Below are positions 9,956 to 20,169 of a stretch of DNA of 64,000 nt, piece by piece. Position 1 is the stretch's first letter, and each line of letters starts with the position of its first letter. Both the position numbers and the translations under genes were made by a program. This DNA comes from Acinetobacter courvalinii. GTDB lineage: Bacteria; Pseudomonadota; Gammaproteobacteria; Pseudomonadales; Moraxellaceae. Location: assembly GCF_014635545.1 (NCBI RefSeq), contig NZ_BMDA01000004.1, forward strand, positions 170,515-234,514, written 5' to 3'. The notes below the pieces were generated by a model. The model was not told the DNA's origin. It made no database searches and saw nothing but the letters and a program-made list of their open reading frames with translations.

Positions 9956-10601
9956 TGTTTATTGAACCCCTAATGGTTTGCCACTCTAAAATTAGATAAA
10001 TCCGTTTTAGCAAGACCTGTGCCAAGCCCTATTTTTAGATTTCGCTTAATGTAGAATAAATTATGTAAAAGTGTTTTAGTTTTTATTTATAAGCTTTTCA
10101 TATTTTTACCAATTATTAAAAACATAAAATAATAAAGAATGTGGGGTATTTGTCATAAAGTACCAATTAATGTGTTCTTCTCCTACGCATTAAAATGAAT
10201 CATAACGTTTTATTTTTGCTTTTTTATAGTGCAAAAGCTTCTCTATCCACAGAAAACATGTATTTTATTAATATGATTTCATGGAAATGGGAATTAATAT
10301 AAAAAAATATGATTTGGCAGAAAGTTACTTTTATTTAAGATGCCTGAAAACCGGAATGGCATTAAAATATTTATGGTCAAAAAATAAGCATTATTTTTTT
10401 ATTGGAAAAGTGGCACGAAATTCGCTAGTTAATTTTTTTGTGATAAAGCATTCTTTCTTGGGATTAATTTTTTCCAAATGATAAATTTTTATTAAACAAA
10501 TGATTTTATGATAAAAATTTTTCAAGGTTAATCTAAAGAAGAGAAATGGTTGTGGTGTTGAATGCTATGCGAAAGTCTAGTATTTATTAAAAAACGATGA
10601 T
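9956..10601. other. Divergent intergenic region, very AT-rich
   Basis: These 646 bases separate the leftward receptor from the rightward binding-protein genes and should hold both promoters. The stretch is strikingly AT-rich, with many A/T tracts. I could not pick a promoter pair with confidence, nor an operator palindrome or Fur box. An open frame of 66 codons at 10281-10481 has no ribosome-binding site and a low-complexity Lys/Phe composition, and I do not regard it as a gene. Confidence 0.5.
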
Positions 10602-12398
10602 GTGAGTATTAAGTTGAAGTCTATTTTTATTACGGTCACTGTTTTATCCAGTGTAGTTGCATGTATGCCCATGGTTTATGCAAAAACACCAGCTCAAGCT
10701 GACAAAGTACTCCGTGTTGCTTTTGAGGCGCCAGATGATGGTTTTGATATGGTTAAAACCTTCAACTACTATAGTGGAAATGTCGCTGATGTTATTTTTG
10801 AAAGACTGGTTCAATATGATTATCTGGCAGATCCCGTTAAACTAATGCCTGGAACTGCACAAAGTTTACCGGTCATTGAAAAAAATGGACAGGTGTATAC
10901 CTTTAAAATAAAGTCAGGTATTTATTTTACGGATGATCCCGCATTTAAAGGTAAGCGCAGGGAGCTGGTGGCTGAAGACTATGTTTATTCCATTAAACGC
11001 ATTTTAGATCCTAAAAATCATGCTTCATCATTTTCTTTTATTGATAATAAAATTGTCGGTGCCAATGCGCTGATTGAACAGGCAAAGAAAACTGGAAATT
11101 TTAATTATGATGCCAAGATTGAAGGGATCAAGGCACTCGATAAATATACGATTCAATTTACGCTGACGCAACCTGATTATAACTTTCCTTATATTCTGGC
11201 TTATAGTTCATTTGGGGCAACTGCACGTGAAGTGGTTGAATACTATAAAGATCGTTTGGCTATGCATCCTGTCGGTACGGGCCCTTATATGCTGAGTAAA
11301 TATGTCCCTCGCAGCAAGATCGAACTGGTTGCCAATCCGGATTACCGGGGTTTTGTCTGGAACTTTAAATCGACGGGCACGGCTTGGGACAATCAACTGG
11401 TTAAGGAAATGAGCGGCAAGCAGATGCCACAAATCGGCAAGGTCAATATCAGTATTATTGAAGAAGAACAGTCGCGCTGGCTGGCATTTCAGTCCAAGCA
11501 GCTCGATTTTGACAAAGTCACCTCAAATGCGATTCCTAAAGTGCTTGATCACAACAATCAACTCAAGCCCGCCATAAAAAAACAGGGGATTCGCCTGTAT
11601 GCCAATAAAGAGGCTGAGATTACTTATTCGATGTTGAATATGCGTGATCCGGTAGTCGGCGGGAAGAGTCTGGACAAAATTGCCTTAAGGCGAGCAATCG
11701 CAATGTCGTTTAATGTGAATGAATATATTCGCATATTACGAAAAGGCCAGGCAGTGAAGGCTGAAATGCTGGTTCCTGCAGGGATTAGTGGGCATAACCC
11801 CGATTACCGCAGTAGCATTGGCTACAATCCTGTATTGGCCAATAAACTGCTGGATCATTTCGGTTATAAAAAGGGTGCCGATGGTTATCGTAACCTACCT
11901 AATGGCAAAGCTTTAACCTTAAAAATCAATACTGAAAGTGGCTCATCTTCAGTAATGTATTCTGAATTATGGAAGAAAAATCTGGACGCAATCGGGATAC
12001 GTGCTGATTTTAAAGTCAGTAATTTTGCCGATAACCTAAAAGCGGCCACGCAGTGTCAATATATGATGTGGAGTGGTGCATGGCATGCCGACTATCCTGA
12101 AGGGGAAAACTTCACTCAGTTACTTTATGGACCTAATGTTGGACGCGGTAATCAGTCCTGTTATCAATCTACTGCTTATGACAATTTATATAAGCAGGCC
12201 ATGCAGCAACCACCTGAAAAACGCATACCATTCTATGAAAAAATGAGTCGCCAGATTGAGGCCGACAATACCTGGATTTTACAGGATACACGGATTCGCA
12301 ACTGGTTGATTCAACCAGAAGTTCAGGGGTTTAAGGCTCATCCTATTATGAATACCAATTGGCAATACCTTGATATTGCTTCACCAAATCAAAAATAA
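10602..12398 (+). CDS. Periplasmic peptide-binding protein of an ABC transporter (first copy)
   Basis: This family 5 extracellular solute-binding protein (DppA/OppA/YejA type) has 598 residues. A signal peptide ending around MVYAKT is followed by the paired-lobe fold with family phrases such as KSGIYFTDDPAFKG, HPVGTGPYML and DYPEGENFTQLLYG. It would deliver peptides to the permeases encoded downstream. The start is uncertain: GTG at 10602 and TTG at 10614 are both possible and neither has a strong ribosome-binding site. It is followed after 14 bases by a paralogue, so two related binding proteins serve one membrane complex. Confidence 0.87.
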   Translation: MSIKLKSIFITVTVLSSVVACMPMVYAKTPAQADKVLRVAFEAPDDGFDMVKTFNYYSGNVADVIFERLVQYDYLADPVKLMPGTAQSLPVIEKNGQVYTFKIKSGIYFTDDPAFKGKRRELVAEDYVYSIKRILDPKNHASSFSFIDNKIVGANALIEQAKKTGNFNYDAKIEGIKALDKYTIQFTLTQPDYNFPYILAYSSFGATAREVVEYYKDRLAMHPVGTGPYMLSKYVPRSKIELVANPDYRGFVWNFKSTGTAWDNQLVKEMSGKQMPQIGKVNISIIEEEQSRWLAFQSKQLDFDKVTSNAIPKVLDHNNQLKPAIKKQGIRLYANKEAEITYSMLNMRDPVVGGKSLDKIALRRAIAMSFNVNEYIRILRKGQAVKAEMLVPAGISGHNPDYRSSIGYNPVLANKLLDHFGYKKGADGYRNLPNGKALTLKINTESGSSSVMYSELWKKNLDAIGIRADFKVSNFADNLKAATQCQYMMWSGAWHADYPEGENFTQLLYGPNVGRGNQSCYQSTAYDNLYKQAMQQPPEKRIPFYEKMSRQIEADNTWILQDTRIRNWLIQPEVQGFKAHPIMNTNWQYLDIASPNQK

Positions 12399-12412
12399 GT
12401 GATGTGTATACG

Positions 12413-14230
12413 ATGAAGCAAAATTTTAAAATTTCTATTTTGCGTGCAGGACTGGCACTGGTATTGGGGACGACCCTAGGTTCAGGTTTCAGCTCAGTAC
12501 AAGCCAAAAACCCTGCCGATCCCAAAAAAGTCTTGCGTTATGCTTTTCCGGTGGCAGAAACGGGCTTTGATCCCGTGGCGACTCAAGATTTATATTCTGC
12601 CCATGTTTTATATTCTGTCTTTGAAACCCTCTATACCTATGACTATCTGGCATCTCCAGCAAAACTGGTTCCGAATACTGCGGTTGCCTTGCCCGAGGTC
12701 AGTGCAGATGGCCTGACCTATACCATCCGGCTAAAGAAAGGGATTTATTTTGCTGCTGATCCGGTATTTAAAGGCAAGCCCAGAGAGTTGACGGCAGCTG
12801 ATTATGCCTATTCCTATAAGCGCTTACTGGACCCGAATTTACGCTCACCGAATAGTTGGTTATTTGAAGACAAAATTAACGGGATGGATGCTTTAATTCA
12901 ACAGGCCAGTAAAACCGGAAAATTTAACTACGATCAGCCGATCAGCGGATTACAGACACCAGATCGTTATACCTTGGTGATTCGTCTGAAAGAACCGAAT
13001 CATAATTTCCCTATGCTGCTTGCCCATCAACCGACAGGAGCAGTCGCCCGTGAAGTGATTGAACATTATCGGGATAAAACAACAGGCTATGCCATGGCGC
13101 ATCCCGTCGGAACAGGCCCTTATGTGCTGGCACACTGGACGCCAGGTTCACGGATTATTTTGAAAGCCAACCCTGATTATCGCGGTTTTAACTGGAACTT
13201 TAAGGCAAACACACCAGACGAGCAGAAAATCGTCCAGCAGATGCAAGGCAAAAAAATGCCGCAGATCGGAGTGATTGATATTCGCGTCATTGAAGAATCA
13301 CAATCAGGATGGCTTGCTTTTCAGAAAGACGGTCTGGATTTATTCACACTGGACGGTGAGTTACCTGCACAAGCCTTACAGCAAGATGGCAGCTTAAAGC
13401 CCGAGCTGGCCAAGAAAGGTATTCAATTGTCGCGTATACCGGATCCATCGATTGATTACTTGTACTGGAATATCCAGAATCCGGTGGTCGGTGGTTTTGG
13501 TAAAGATAAAATCGCCTTGCGCCGTGCCATGTCGATGGCCATTTCCAAAGATAAAATGATTACGATTCTGGCTAAAGGCAATGCTAAAAAACTGGAATCT
13601 CCGATTCCTTATGGGGTCGCGGGGCATGACCCTGAGTATAAAAGCAGTATTCCTTATTCGGTCAAGGCCGCAAATCTGTTACTGGATCGGTATCACTATA
13701 AAGTCGGGGCCGATGGCTGGCGCAGACTGCCTGATGGCAAGCCGCTGGTGATTGAGTTTATGCCATCCACCAGCAGTGCCCGTAGTATGCAAATGGCTGA
13801 ACTACTCAAGAAAGACCTGAGCAATATCAAAATTAATATGGTATCCAAGCCCGTTCCTTTCGCGGAAGGTTTAAAGGTGGAAAAACAGTGTAAGACCATG
13901 TTTAAAGCCTCTGCCTGGATTGCCGACTATCCCGATGCCGATAATTTTATGCAGTTATTCTATGGCAATAATATTCATGCCACTAACCATACCTGCTTTA
14001 AATTACCAGAATATGACCGTTTATATGAACAATCCCTGAAACTGGACGATGGGCCTGAACGCGATATGTTATATCGCAAAATGTCACGTCTTTTAGAGTT
14101 TTACTCACCCGTACAATTCGTCTCGACCCGTTATCGGACTGTGGTCGCACAGCCTCGGGTGCTGGGCTATAAAAAGCATCCTATCTTGCCAGCCGAGTGG
14201 ATGTACATTGATATACAAGATAAGAAATAA
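12413..14230 (+). CDS. Periplasmic peptide-binding protein of an ABC transporter (second copy)
   Basis: This is a paralogue of the preceding gene, 605 residues from the ATG at 12413; a GTG at 12404 only adds three residues. The signal peptide ends near SVQAKN. The same landmarks recur (KKGIYFAADPVFKGKPREL, HPVGTGPYVLAHW, DYPDADNFMQLFYG), but many ligand-facing segments differ, suggesting a different peptide preference. Cysteines around residues 496 and 526 are shared with the first copy and may form a disulfide. It lies in the same operon as an exported peptidase 26 bases downstream. Confidence 0.88.
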   Translation: MKQNFKISILRAGLALVLGTTLGSGFSSVQAKNPADPKKVLRYAFPVAETGFDPVATQDLYSAHVLYSVFETLYTYDYLASPAKLVPNTAVALPEVSADGLTYTIRLKKGIYFAADPVFKGKPRELTAADYAYSYKRLLDPNLRSPNSWLFEDKINGMDALIQQASKTGKFNYDQPISGLQTPDRYTLVIRLKEPNHNFPMLLAHQPTGAVAREVIEHYRDKTTGYAMAHPVGTGPYVLAHWTPGSRIILKANPDYRGFNWNFKANTPDEQKIVQQMQGKKMPQIGVIDIRVIEESQSGWLAFQKDGLDLFTLDGELPAQALQQDGSLKPELAKKGIQLSRIPDPSIDYLYWNIQNPVVGGFGKDKIALRRAMSMAISKDKMITILAKGNAKKLESPIPYGVAGHDPEYKSSIPYSVKAANLLLDRYHYKVGADGWRRLPDGKPLVIEFMPSTSSARSMQMAELLKKDLSNIKINMVSKPVPFAEGLKVEKQCKTMFKASAWIADYPDADNFMQLFYGNNIHATNHTCFKLPEYDRLYEQSLKLDDGPERDMLYRKMSRLLEFYSPVQFVSTRYRTVVAQPRVLGYKKHPILPAEWMYIDIQDKK

Positions 14231-14256
14231 CCAACACATTAAATTGGAGAGAAAGA

Positions 14257-16269
14257 ATGGCGAAAAAAATATTGCAATTATCGAGTCTGGCTTTGTTATC
14301 CATGACGGCCATCGGCATGAGCCAGAATATCTGGGCTGAAAGAACCACCTTACCTATTTTAAAAACCGCGGCTAGTGCGCAATGGTGTGATGCCAACTTA
14401 GAAAAATTACAACAGCGTATTGCTCAACTTGAAAAACAAACAGTAAAACAGCAGTCTGATGCCGCACCAGTCTTGGCTGAGTGGGATCAACTGATGGCAA
14501 GCTTTGAAGATTTTGCCGGACCGATCAGCTTATATAGCAATGTTGATCCGGATGCGAAATTGCGTAAAGCTGCCGAAGACTGTGAAGTCAAATTGAACCA
14601 GCTACAAACTGAAATTTATCAGAATCCGAAACTGTATCAGCGCATTAAAAATACTGTGGCAGCAGATGCCATTGATCGTAAATATCGTCAGGACATCCTC
14701 GATGCCTTTGAAGATACCGGTGTGCAATTAGCCCCTGAGAAGCGAGCTCGGGTGAAAACGATTTTTGATGAATTGACCAAACTTTCGCAAGAGTTCTCCC
14801 GTAATATCCGTGATAATCCGGAAAAACTGGAGTTTACCCCTGCGGGATTAAAGGGCTTACCTGACAGTTATATTGCAGGGTTAAAGAAAAATGACAAAGG
14901 TAATTATTTATTAGGCTTTGAATATCCTGAATATCAGCCTTTCATGGAACTGGCAGACAGCGATGCTGCACGTAAGCGTTATCAAACCGCCTTTACCCGT
15001 CGTGGTACGGAAAAGAATCTGGTTTTACTGAAACAGATTATCGACTTGCGCTATGAACTGGCGCAGTTGTTTGGTCAGGCTAGTTATGCTGATCTGGCCT
15101 TAAAAAAACGCATGGCGAAAACACCAAAAACAGTGAATAGCTTCTTGACGGATGTACATAAAGTGGTGGCACCACTCGAGCAAAAAGAAGTAGAAGAACT
15201 ACGTGCGTTTAAAGCTAAAACCTTAAACACGCCGATTGAAAAAACAGAAATTAATCGCTGGAATGTGGGGTATTGGAGTGAAAAGCTGCGTAAAGCTAAA
15301 TACCAGATTGATCAGGAAAAACTGCGTGATTATTTTCCAACTTTAGCCGCGCAAAAATGGCTATTTGCGATTTCTTCAGATCTGTATGGCATCGAGTTTA
15401 AACCCGCCAAAGTTGATACATGGCAGGATGAAGTTGAATATTACGATGTGACAGACAAGAAAACCGGCGAAGTGCTGGGTGGCCTGTATATGGATAAATT
15501 CCCGCGTGAAGGCAAATATGGTCATGCAGCGGTGTGGGGCGTCTATGGGGGCAGCACTTTAAGCAAGCGTAAACCGATTTCTGTACTGGTGACCAACTTT
15601 AACCGCAAAGGTTTAAATAGTGATGAGCTTGAAACCTTTGTGCATGAGTTTGGTCATGCCTTACATGGCATCCTGTCGAAAACCCGTTATTCAGGCCAGT
15701 CAGGAACCTCGGTAGAGCGTGATTTTGTTGAAGCGCCTTCACAAATGTATGAGGAATGGGCTCGCCGCAAAGAGACCTTAGCTAAAGTGGCGGATTATTG
15801 TGATCCAGCTTGTCCACGTGTGGATGATGCCCTGATTGCCCGTTTGAAATCGGTCCATAATTATGGACGTGGTATGCGTTATGCACGTCAGACCCTGTAT
15901 GCACAATACGACATGGCTTTGCATGGCGCCGATGCCTTGAAAGTCCGGCCGATGGATGTCTGGAAGAAAATGGAGTCAGTCACGGCATTAGGCTATGTAC
16001 CCACTACCGAATTTCCAGGCCAGTTTGGGCATTTGATGGGCTATCAGGCTGGCTACTATGGTTATATGTGGTCTGAAGTACTGGCGCTGGACATGTTGTC
16101 GGCTTTTGGGGACAACTTGAACAATCCGGTAGTTGGCCAACGCTATCGCCAAGCCATTCTGTCACAAGGCAGCCAAAAGGATGCAGCCCAACTGGTGAAA
16201 GACTTCTTAGGTCGAGAGCCTGATAACAAAGCATTTTTTAATGAAATTACTGGTCAACGGGTCAAATAA
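14257..16269 (+). CDS. Exported M3-family zinc metallopeptidase
   Basis: This 670-residue M3 (thimet oligopeptidase / dipeptidyl carboxypeptidase) family enzyme carries the zinc site HEFGH at residues 463-467 and the third ligand in RDFVEAPSQM (E492). It starts with a signal peptide (about 1-28, ending in IWAE), so it probably trims peptides in the periplasm rather than in the cytoplasm like E. coli PrlC. A clear GGAGAG precedes the ATG. Its place between binding proteins and permeases suggests that imported peptides are cut before or while they are handed to the transporter. The exact cleavage mode cannot be told from sequence. Confidence 0.9.
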   Translation: MAKKILQLSSLALLSMTAIGMSQNIWAERTTLPILKTAASAQWCDANLEKLQQRIAQLEKQTVKQQSDAAPVLAEWDQLMASFEDFAGPISLYSNVDPDAKLRKAAEDCEVKLNQLQTEIYQNPKLYQRIKNTVAADAIDRKYRQDILDAFEDTGVQLAPEKRARVKTIFDELTKLSQEFSRNIRDNPEKLEFTPAGLKGLPDSYIAGLKKNDKGNYLLGFEYPEYQPFMELADSDAARKRYQTAFTRRGTEKNLVLLKQIIDLRYELAQLFGQASYADLALKKRMAKTPKTVNSFLTDVHKVVAPLEQKEVEELRAFKAKTLNTPIEKTEINRWNVGYWSEKLRKAKYQIDQEKLRDYFPTLAAQKWLFAISSDLYGIEFKPAKVDTWQDEVEYYDVTDKKTGEVLGGLYMDKFPREGKYGHAAVWGVYGGSTLSKRKPISVLVTNFNRKGLNSDELETFVHEFGHALHGILSKTRYSGQSGTSVERDFVEAPSQMYEEWARRKETLAKVADYCDPACPRVDDALIARLKSVHNYGRGMRYARQTLYAQYDMALHGADALKVRPMDVWKKMESVTALGYVPTTEFPGQFGHLMGYQAGYYGYMWSEVLALDMLSAFGDNLNNPVVGQRYRQAILSQGSQKDAAQLVKDFLGREPDNKAFFNEITGQRVK

Positions 16270-16281
16270 GGATTTGCCATT

Positions 16282-17220
16282 ATGCTTGCTTATGTCGTGC
16301 GTAGACTATGGCAAATGATCCCGACCATGTTGGGTGTTATTTTGCTGATTTTCTTTTTATTTAACTGGGTGGGGGGCGATCCTGCATACATTCTGGCAGG
16401 AAAGATGTCTAACCCGGAGCAAATCGAAAACATCCGTAAACAGTTGGGCGTAGATCAACCTTACTACGTACAGCTATGGATTTTTATCAAGCAGATTCTG
16501 AGCTTTGATTATGGTGTCAGCTGGAGTACCGGTGAATCGGTCTCACAGATTATTCTGACCCGTTTAGGGCCATCACTGACGTTATTGATTCCACTGACGA
16601 TTTTACAAACCGTAATTTCAATTATCTTGGCTCTGGCGGTTGCTTCGGTACGTGGCTCGCTGACAGACCGTATGGTGATGATGCTGTGCACCATTGGTAT
16701 GTCGATCAGTATTCTGGTGTATATCATTGTCTTCCAGTACGTTTTGGCTTATCAACTGAGCTGGTTTCCGGTGCAGGGCTGGAGTGATCATTTCAGTGAA
16801 AACCTGTTTCAATACGCCCTATTACCGATCCTGATTATGCTGGTGGTAAGTATTGCACCGACTTTACGGCTGTATCGCAGTTTTGTGCTGGATGAGATTC
16901 ATCAGGATTATGTACGTACCGCCCGTGCCAAAGGTGTGGGCGAATCGCGTGTACTGGGTGTGCATGTGCTGCGTAACGCGTCCATCCCGATTGTGACCGA
17001 AGTCATGGCAAGTTTACCGGCTTTGTTAATTGGTGCCTTCCTGATTGAGCGTTTTTTTGGCATCCCGGGAATTGGACGGGAAATCATTATCGCAGTAGAG
17101 CGTAGCGATTTTCCGGTAATCAAGGCAATTACGGTCTATATCGCTGCAATGACCATGATTTTTAACCTGATCGCCGATCTGATTTATAAGCTCCTCGATC
17201 CTCGTGTTCAGTTGAAGTAG
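16282..17220 (+). CDS. Peptide ABC transporter permease, DppB/OppB type
   Basis: This 312-residue inner-membrane permease has six predicted helices. The cytoplasmic EAA-type loop that docks with the ATPase is YVRTARAKGVGESRVLG in the second half. It begins 12 bases after the peptidase gene and is followed 11 bases later by the partner permease, each with its own ribosome-binding site. The N-terminal MLAYVVRRLWQMIP is characteristic of the B-type subunit. Confidence 0.92.
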   Translation: MLAYVVRRLWQMIPTMLGVILLIFFLFNWVGGDPAYILAGKMSNPEQIENIRKQLGVDQPYYVQLWIFIKQILSFDYGVSWSTGESVSQIILTRLGPSLTLLIPLTILQTVISIILALAVASVRGSLTDRMVMMLCTIGMSISILVYIIVFQYVLAYQLSWFPVQGWSDHFSENLFQYALLPILIMLVVSIAPTLRLYRSFVLDEIHQDYVRTARAKGVGESRVLGVHVLRNASIPIVTEVMASLPALLIGAFLIERFFGIPGIGREIIIAVERSDFPVIKAITVYIAAMTMIFNLIADLIYKLLDPRVQLK

Positions 17221-17231
17221 AGGAGAGCACA

Positions 17232-18371
17232 ATGCTAAGTACAATTTTTAAAAGCAAAGCATCTTCTGATGAATCCATTGCTGCGACAGGATTATGGCAA
17301 CTGGCATTAAAGCGACTGAAATCAGATCGTATTGCGGTAGTTTCCTTTATTGTGGTGCTGTTCTATTTCATCCTGCTGGCCTTATCCATGACCGGTGTGA
17401 TTGCATCGGACTGGAATAAGGAAGTGGCGGTCAGTTATGCACCACCAACCTTTTTAGGCGCAGATGCCGATGCCTCGTCAACTGGGGAAGCGGCGAAGCT
17501 TAACGAAACGCTACCAGAAAATCCGGTAGACCCCTTAAAAGATGTCATCCGCCAGCTCAACAGCGAGATCCAGAATGAACAGCAAGGCGGTTATGTGGAT
17601 CATTATGGTGTGGTTGATCCTTTGGCGGAAGATATGCAGCAAATTGATCAGCAACTGGGTGGGCATTTGCTTGAACAAAAGCAGGAGTTAAAAACCACCT
17701 TGCCATTTGGTGCCGATAAATGGGGGCAGGATATCTTATTAAAAACCATTAAAGGGGCGGAAACGTCGATTCTGGTCGGTTTATTGTCGGCGCTGCTGGC
17801 CGTGGTGATCGGGACTTTTCTGGGGGCGATTGCAGGTTATTTTGGCGGTTGGGTCGATGATATTCTGAACTGGTTTTACAACATTTTTACCTCGATTCCT
17901 TATTTGTTGCTGGTCCTGGCGATTGCCGCAGTACTCCAGCAAAAAGGCATTTTGTCGATTGTACTTATTCTCGGTTTGACGGGCTGGACTGGAGTATTTC
18001 GTCTGATTCGTGCCGAATATATGAAACACAAGTCGCGTGAATATGTGCTTGCTGCCAAGGCGATTGGTGTCAGTCATTTACGCCGTATGTTTGTGCATAT
18101 CTTTCCTAATGTGAGTCATATTGCACTGGTACAGATTTCGATTCTGGTGGTGTCTTTTATCAAATCGGAAGTAATCCTTAGCTTCCTCGGTTTTGGTGTG
18201 CCTGTCGGTGTGGTGTCTTGGGGCAGTATGCTGAATGAAGCGCAAAGTGAACTGATTCTGGGGAAATGGTGGCAGCTGGCAGCCGCATCAATGGCAATGG
18301 CGATACTGGTCACGGCATTCTCGATGTTTACCGATGCTTTACGTGATGCACTAGATCCTAAGTTGAAATAG
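17232..18371 (+). CDS. Peptide ABC transporter permease, DppC/OppC type
   Basis: This 379-residue C-type permease is longer than usual (about 300) because of an extra periplasmic segment of roughly 100 residues between the first and second helices (about 75-155), rich in Glu, Gln and Asp. Such loops occur in the YejE-like branch. The EAA loop YVLAAKAIGVSHLRRMF is intact. A GGAGAG precedes the ATG. It forms the membrane channel with the upstream DppB-type protein. Confidence 0.92.
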   Translation: MLSTIFKSKASSDESIAATGLWQLALKRLKSDRIAVVSFIVVLFYFILLALSMTGVIASDWNKEVAVSYAPPTFLGADADASSTGEAAKLNETLPENPVDPLKDVIRQLNSEIQNEQQGGYVDHYGVVDPLAEDMQQIDQQLGGHLLEQKQELKTTLPFGADKWGQDILLKTIKGAETSILVGLLSALLAVVIGTFLGAIAGYFGGWVDDILNWFYNIFTSIPYLLLVLAIAAVLQQKGILSIVLILGLTGWTGVFRLIRAEYMKHKSREYVLAAKAIGVSHLRRMFVHIFPNVSHIALVQISILVVSFIKSEVILSFLGFGVPVGVVSWGSMLNEAQSELILGKWWQLAAASMAMAILVTAFSMFTDALRDALDPKLK

Positions 18372-18384
18372 CGGAGAGAACAAT

Positions 18385-20112
18385 ATGCAACATCAGAATG
18401 AAATACCGCTATTACAGGTACAAGATCTTCGGGTCAGCTTTAAAGGCGAAAATAAACAGTGGATTGAAACCGTGAAAGGAATTTCATTTTCGATCCCTAA
18501 AAATAAAACCGTGGCTTTGGTGGGTGAGTCCGGCAGCGGTAAATCAGTGACCTCACTGGCGGTGATGGGGCTATTGCCAAAAGGTCAGAGCCAGATTGCA
18601 GAACGCAGCCAGATCAAGTTTGAAGGCAAGGATTTACTGCACCTGTCAGCAGGTGAAATCCGAAAGATTTGTGGTAAAGACATTGCCATGATTTTTCAGG
18701 AACCCATGTCCTCATTAAATCCGGTATTTACGGTTGGTGATCAGATTGCCGAAGTCCTACGTATTCATCTGGGTTTGCGGCGCAAGGAGGCCAGAGCCCG
18801 GGTATTGGAATTGCTCCGGGAGGTTGGTATTCCTGCACCTGAAACCAAGATTGATGCCTATCCCAGCCAGCTTTCGGGGGGACAGCAGCAACGGGTCATG
18901 ATTGCGATGGCTATTGCCTGTGAACCGAAGCTTTTGATTGCGGATGAACCGACCACAGCGCTGGATGTCACCATTCAGAAACAGATCATTGATTTGCTAG
19001 AGTCATTACGACAACGTCACCAGATGTCGATGTTGTTTATTACCCATGATCTAGCACTGGTCGGGGAAATTGCCGATGAGGTGATTGTCATGCGGCATGG
19101 GGAAATTCGGGAATGTGGTCCGGTTGAGCAAGTGCTGGAACGGCCACAAGATGTCTATACCAAAGCTTTGCTGCATTGTCGTCCGCAGTTGGCTTCACGA
19201 CCTTACCGCTTGCCTGTGACTAGTGACTTTATGAAACAGGAACATGGACAATGGGTTGAAGTGAGCCAGCGATCTGACCTGAATCTCAAACAACGTACTC
19301 GTGGTCTGAAGGGAGATGAACAGATTATTTTAGAGGTCAAAGACCTGAAAAAATCGTTTTATAGTCGTAAAGGCTTATGGGGACGAGAGGAGTTTCAGGC
19401 CGTGAAAGGGGTGTCCTTTCAACTGGCCAAAGGCAAAACATTGGGTTTGGTCGGTGAGTCGGGTTCAGGTAAAACCACCATCGGGTTGTTATTGATGCGT
19501 TTACACCAAGCAACCGGTGGCCAGGCATTGATTGGCGGTAAAGACATTCTGGCCATGAGTGAGAAAGAGTTTTGCCAGTATCAACGCAAGATCCAGATCA
19601 TTTTCCAGAATCCTTATGCTTCACTTAATCCACGCTTTACCATCGGACAGATTTTATTGGAACCGATGCGAATTCATGGTATTGGTCAAAATGATGCGGA
19701 ACGGAAAAAGATTGCTTTGGAATTACTGGAAAGAGTAAGTCTGCCAGTACAAGCTTATGACCGTTATCCACATGAGTTTTCTGGCGGGCAACGGCAACGG
19801 ATAGCGATTGCACGTTGCTTGACTTTAAAACCTGAGATTTTGATTTGTGATGAATCGGTTTCTGCACTGGATGTATCGGTGCAGGCACAAGTATTGAATT
19901 TATTGCAGGATCTACAGGATGAGTTTGGATTGAGCTATATCTTTATTTCACATGATTTATCGGTGGTGAAATATATTTCAGATCAGGTGATGGTGATGAA
20001 TCATGGTGAACTGGTTGAAATCGCCAATTCGGATCAACTGTATTTGCATCCACAGCATGAATATACCAAGAAACTATTGAATGCAATTCCGCAAGGGATT
20101 GCCCATCATTAA
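18385..20112 (+). CDS. Peptide ABC transporter, fused double ATPase
   Basis: This 575-residue protein holds two complete ABC ATPase domains in one chain, as in E. coli YejF or GsiA, instead of separate D and F subunits. Both Walker A motifs (GESGSGKS and GESGSGKT) and both signatures (LSGGQQQR and FSGGQRQR) are intact, with Walker B segments [12 protein letters not shown] and [12 protein letters not shown]. It energises the two permeases just upstream. A bidirectional terminator follows 11 bases after the stop, ending the six-gene operon. Confidence 0.93.
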   Translation: MQHQNEIPLLQVQDLRVSFKGENKQWIETVKGISFSIPKNKTVALVGESGSGKSVTSLAVMGLLPKGQSQIAERSQIKFEGKDLLHLSAGEIRKICGKDIAMIFQEPMSSLNPVFTVGDQIAEVLRIHLGLRRKEARARVLELLREVGIPAPETKIDAYPSQLSGGQQQRVMIAMAIACEPKLLIADEPTTALDVTIQKQIIDLLESLRQRHQMSMLFITHDLALVGEIADEVIVMRHGEIRECGPVEQVLERPQDVYTKALLHCRPQLASRPYRLPVTSDFMKQEHGQWVEVSQRSDLNLKQRTRGLKGDEQIILEVKDLKKSFYSRKGLWGREEFQAVKGVSFQLAKGKTLGLVGESGSGKTTIGLLLMRLHQATGGQALIGGKDILAMSEKEFCQYQRKIQIIFQNPYASLNPRFTIGQILLEPMRIHGIGQNDAERKKIALELLERVSLPVQAYDRYPHEFSGGQRQRIAIARCLTLKPEILICDESVSALDVSVQAQVLNLLQDLQDEFGLSYIFISHDLSVVKYISDQVMVMNHGELVEIANSDQLYLHPQHEYTKKLLNAIPQGIAHH

Positions 20113-20123
20113 AATCAAGTCAT

Positions 20124-20153
20124 AAAAAAACGCTCTAATAAGAGCGTTTTTTT
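20124..20153. terminator. Bidirectional intrinsic terminator
   Basis: The stem CGCTCT/AGAGCG (20131-20136 with 20141-20146, loop AATA) has an A-run on the left and seven T on the right. It separates the convergent peptide-transport operon and rluB. Confidence 0.88.
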
Positions 20154-20169
20154 ATTTCAGATCTCAGGC

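Noticed and set aside
10281-10481. A 66-codon open frame in the gap between the receptor and the binding-protein genes
   Set aside because: It has no ribosome-binding site, low-complexity Lys/Phe-rich composition as expected of AT-rich DNA, and no recognisable family.
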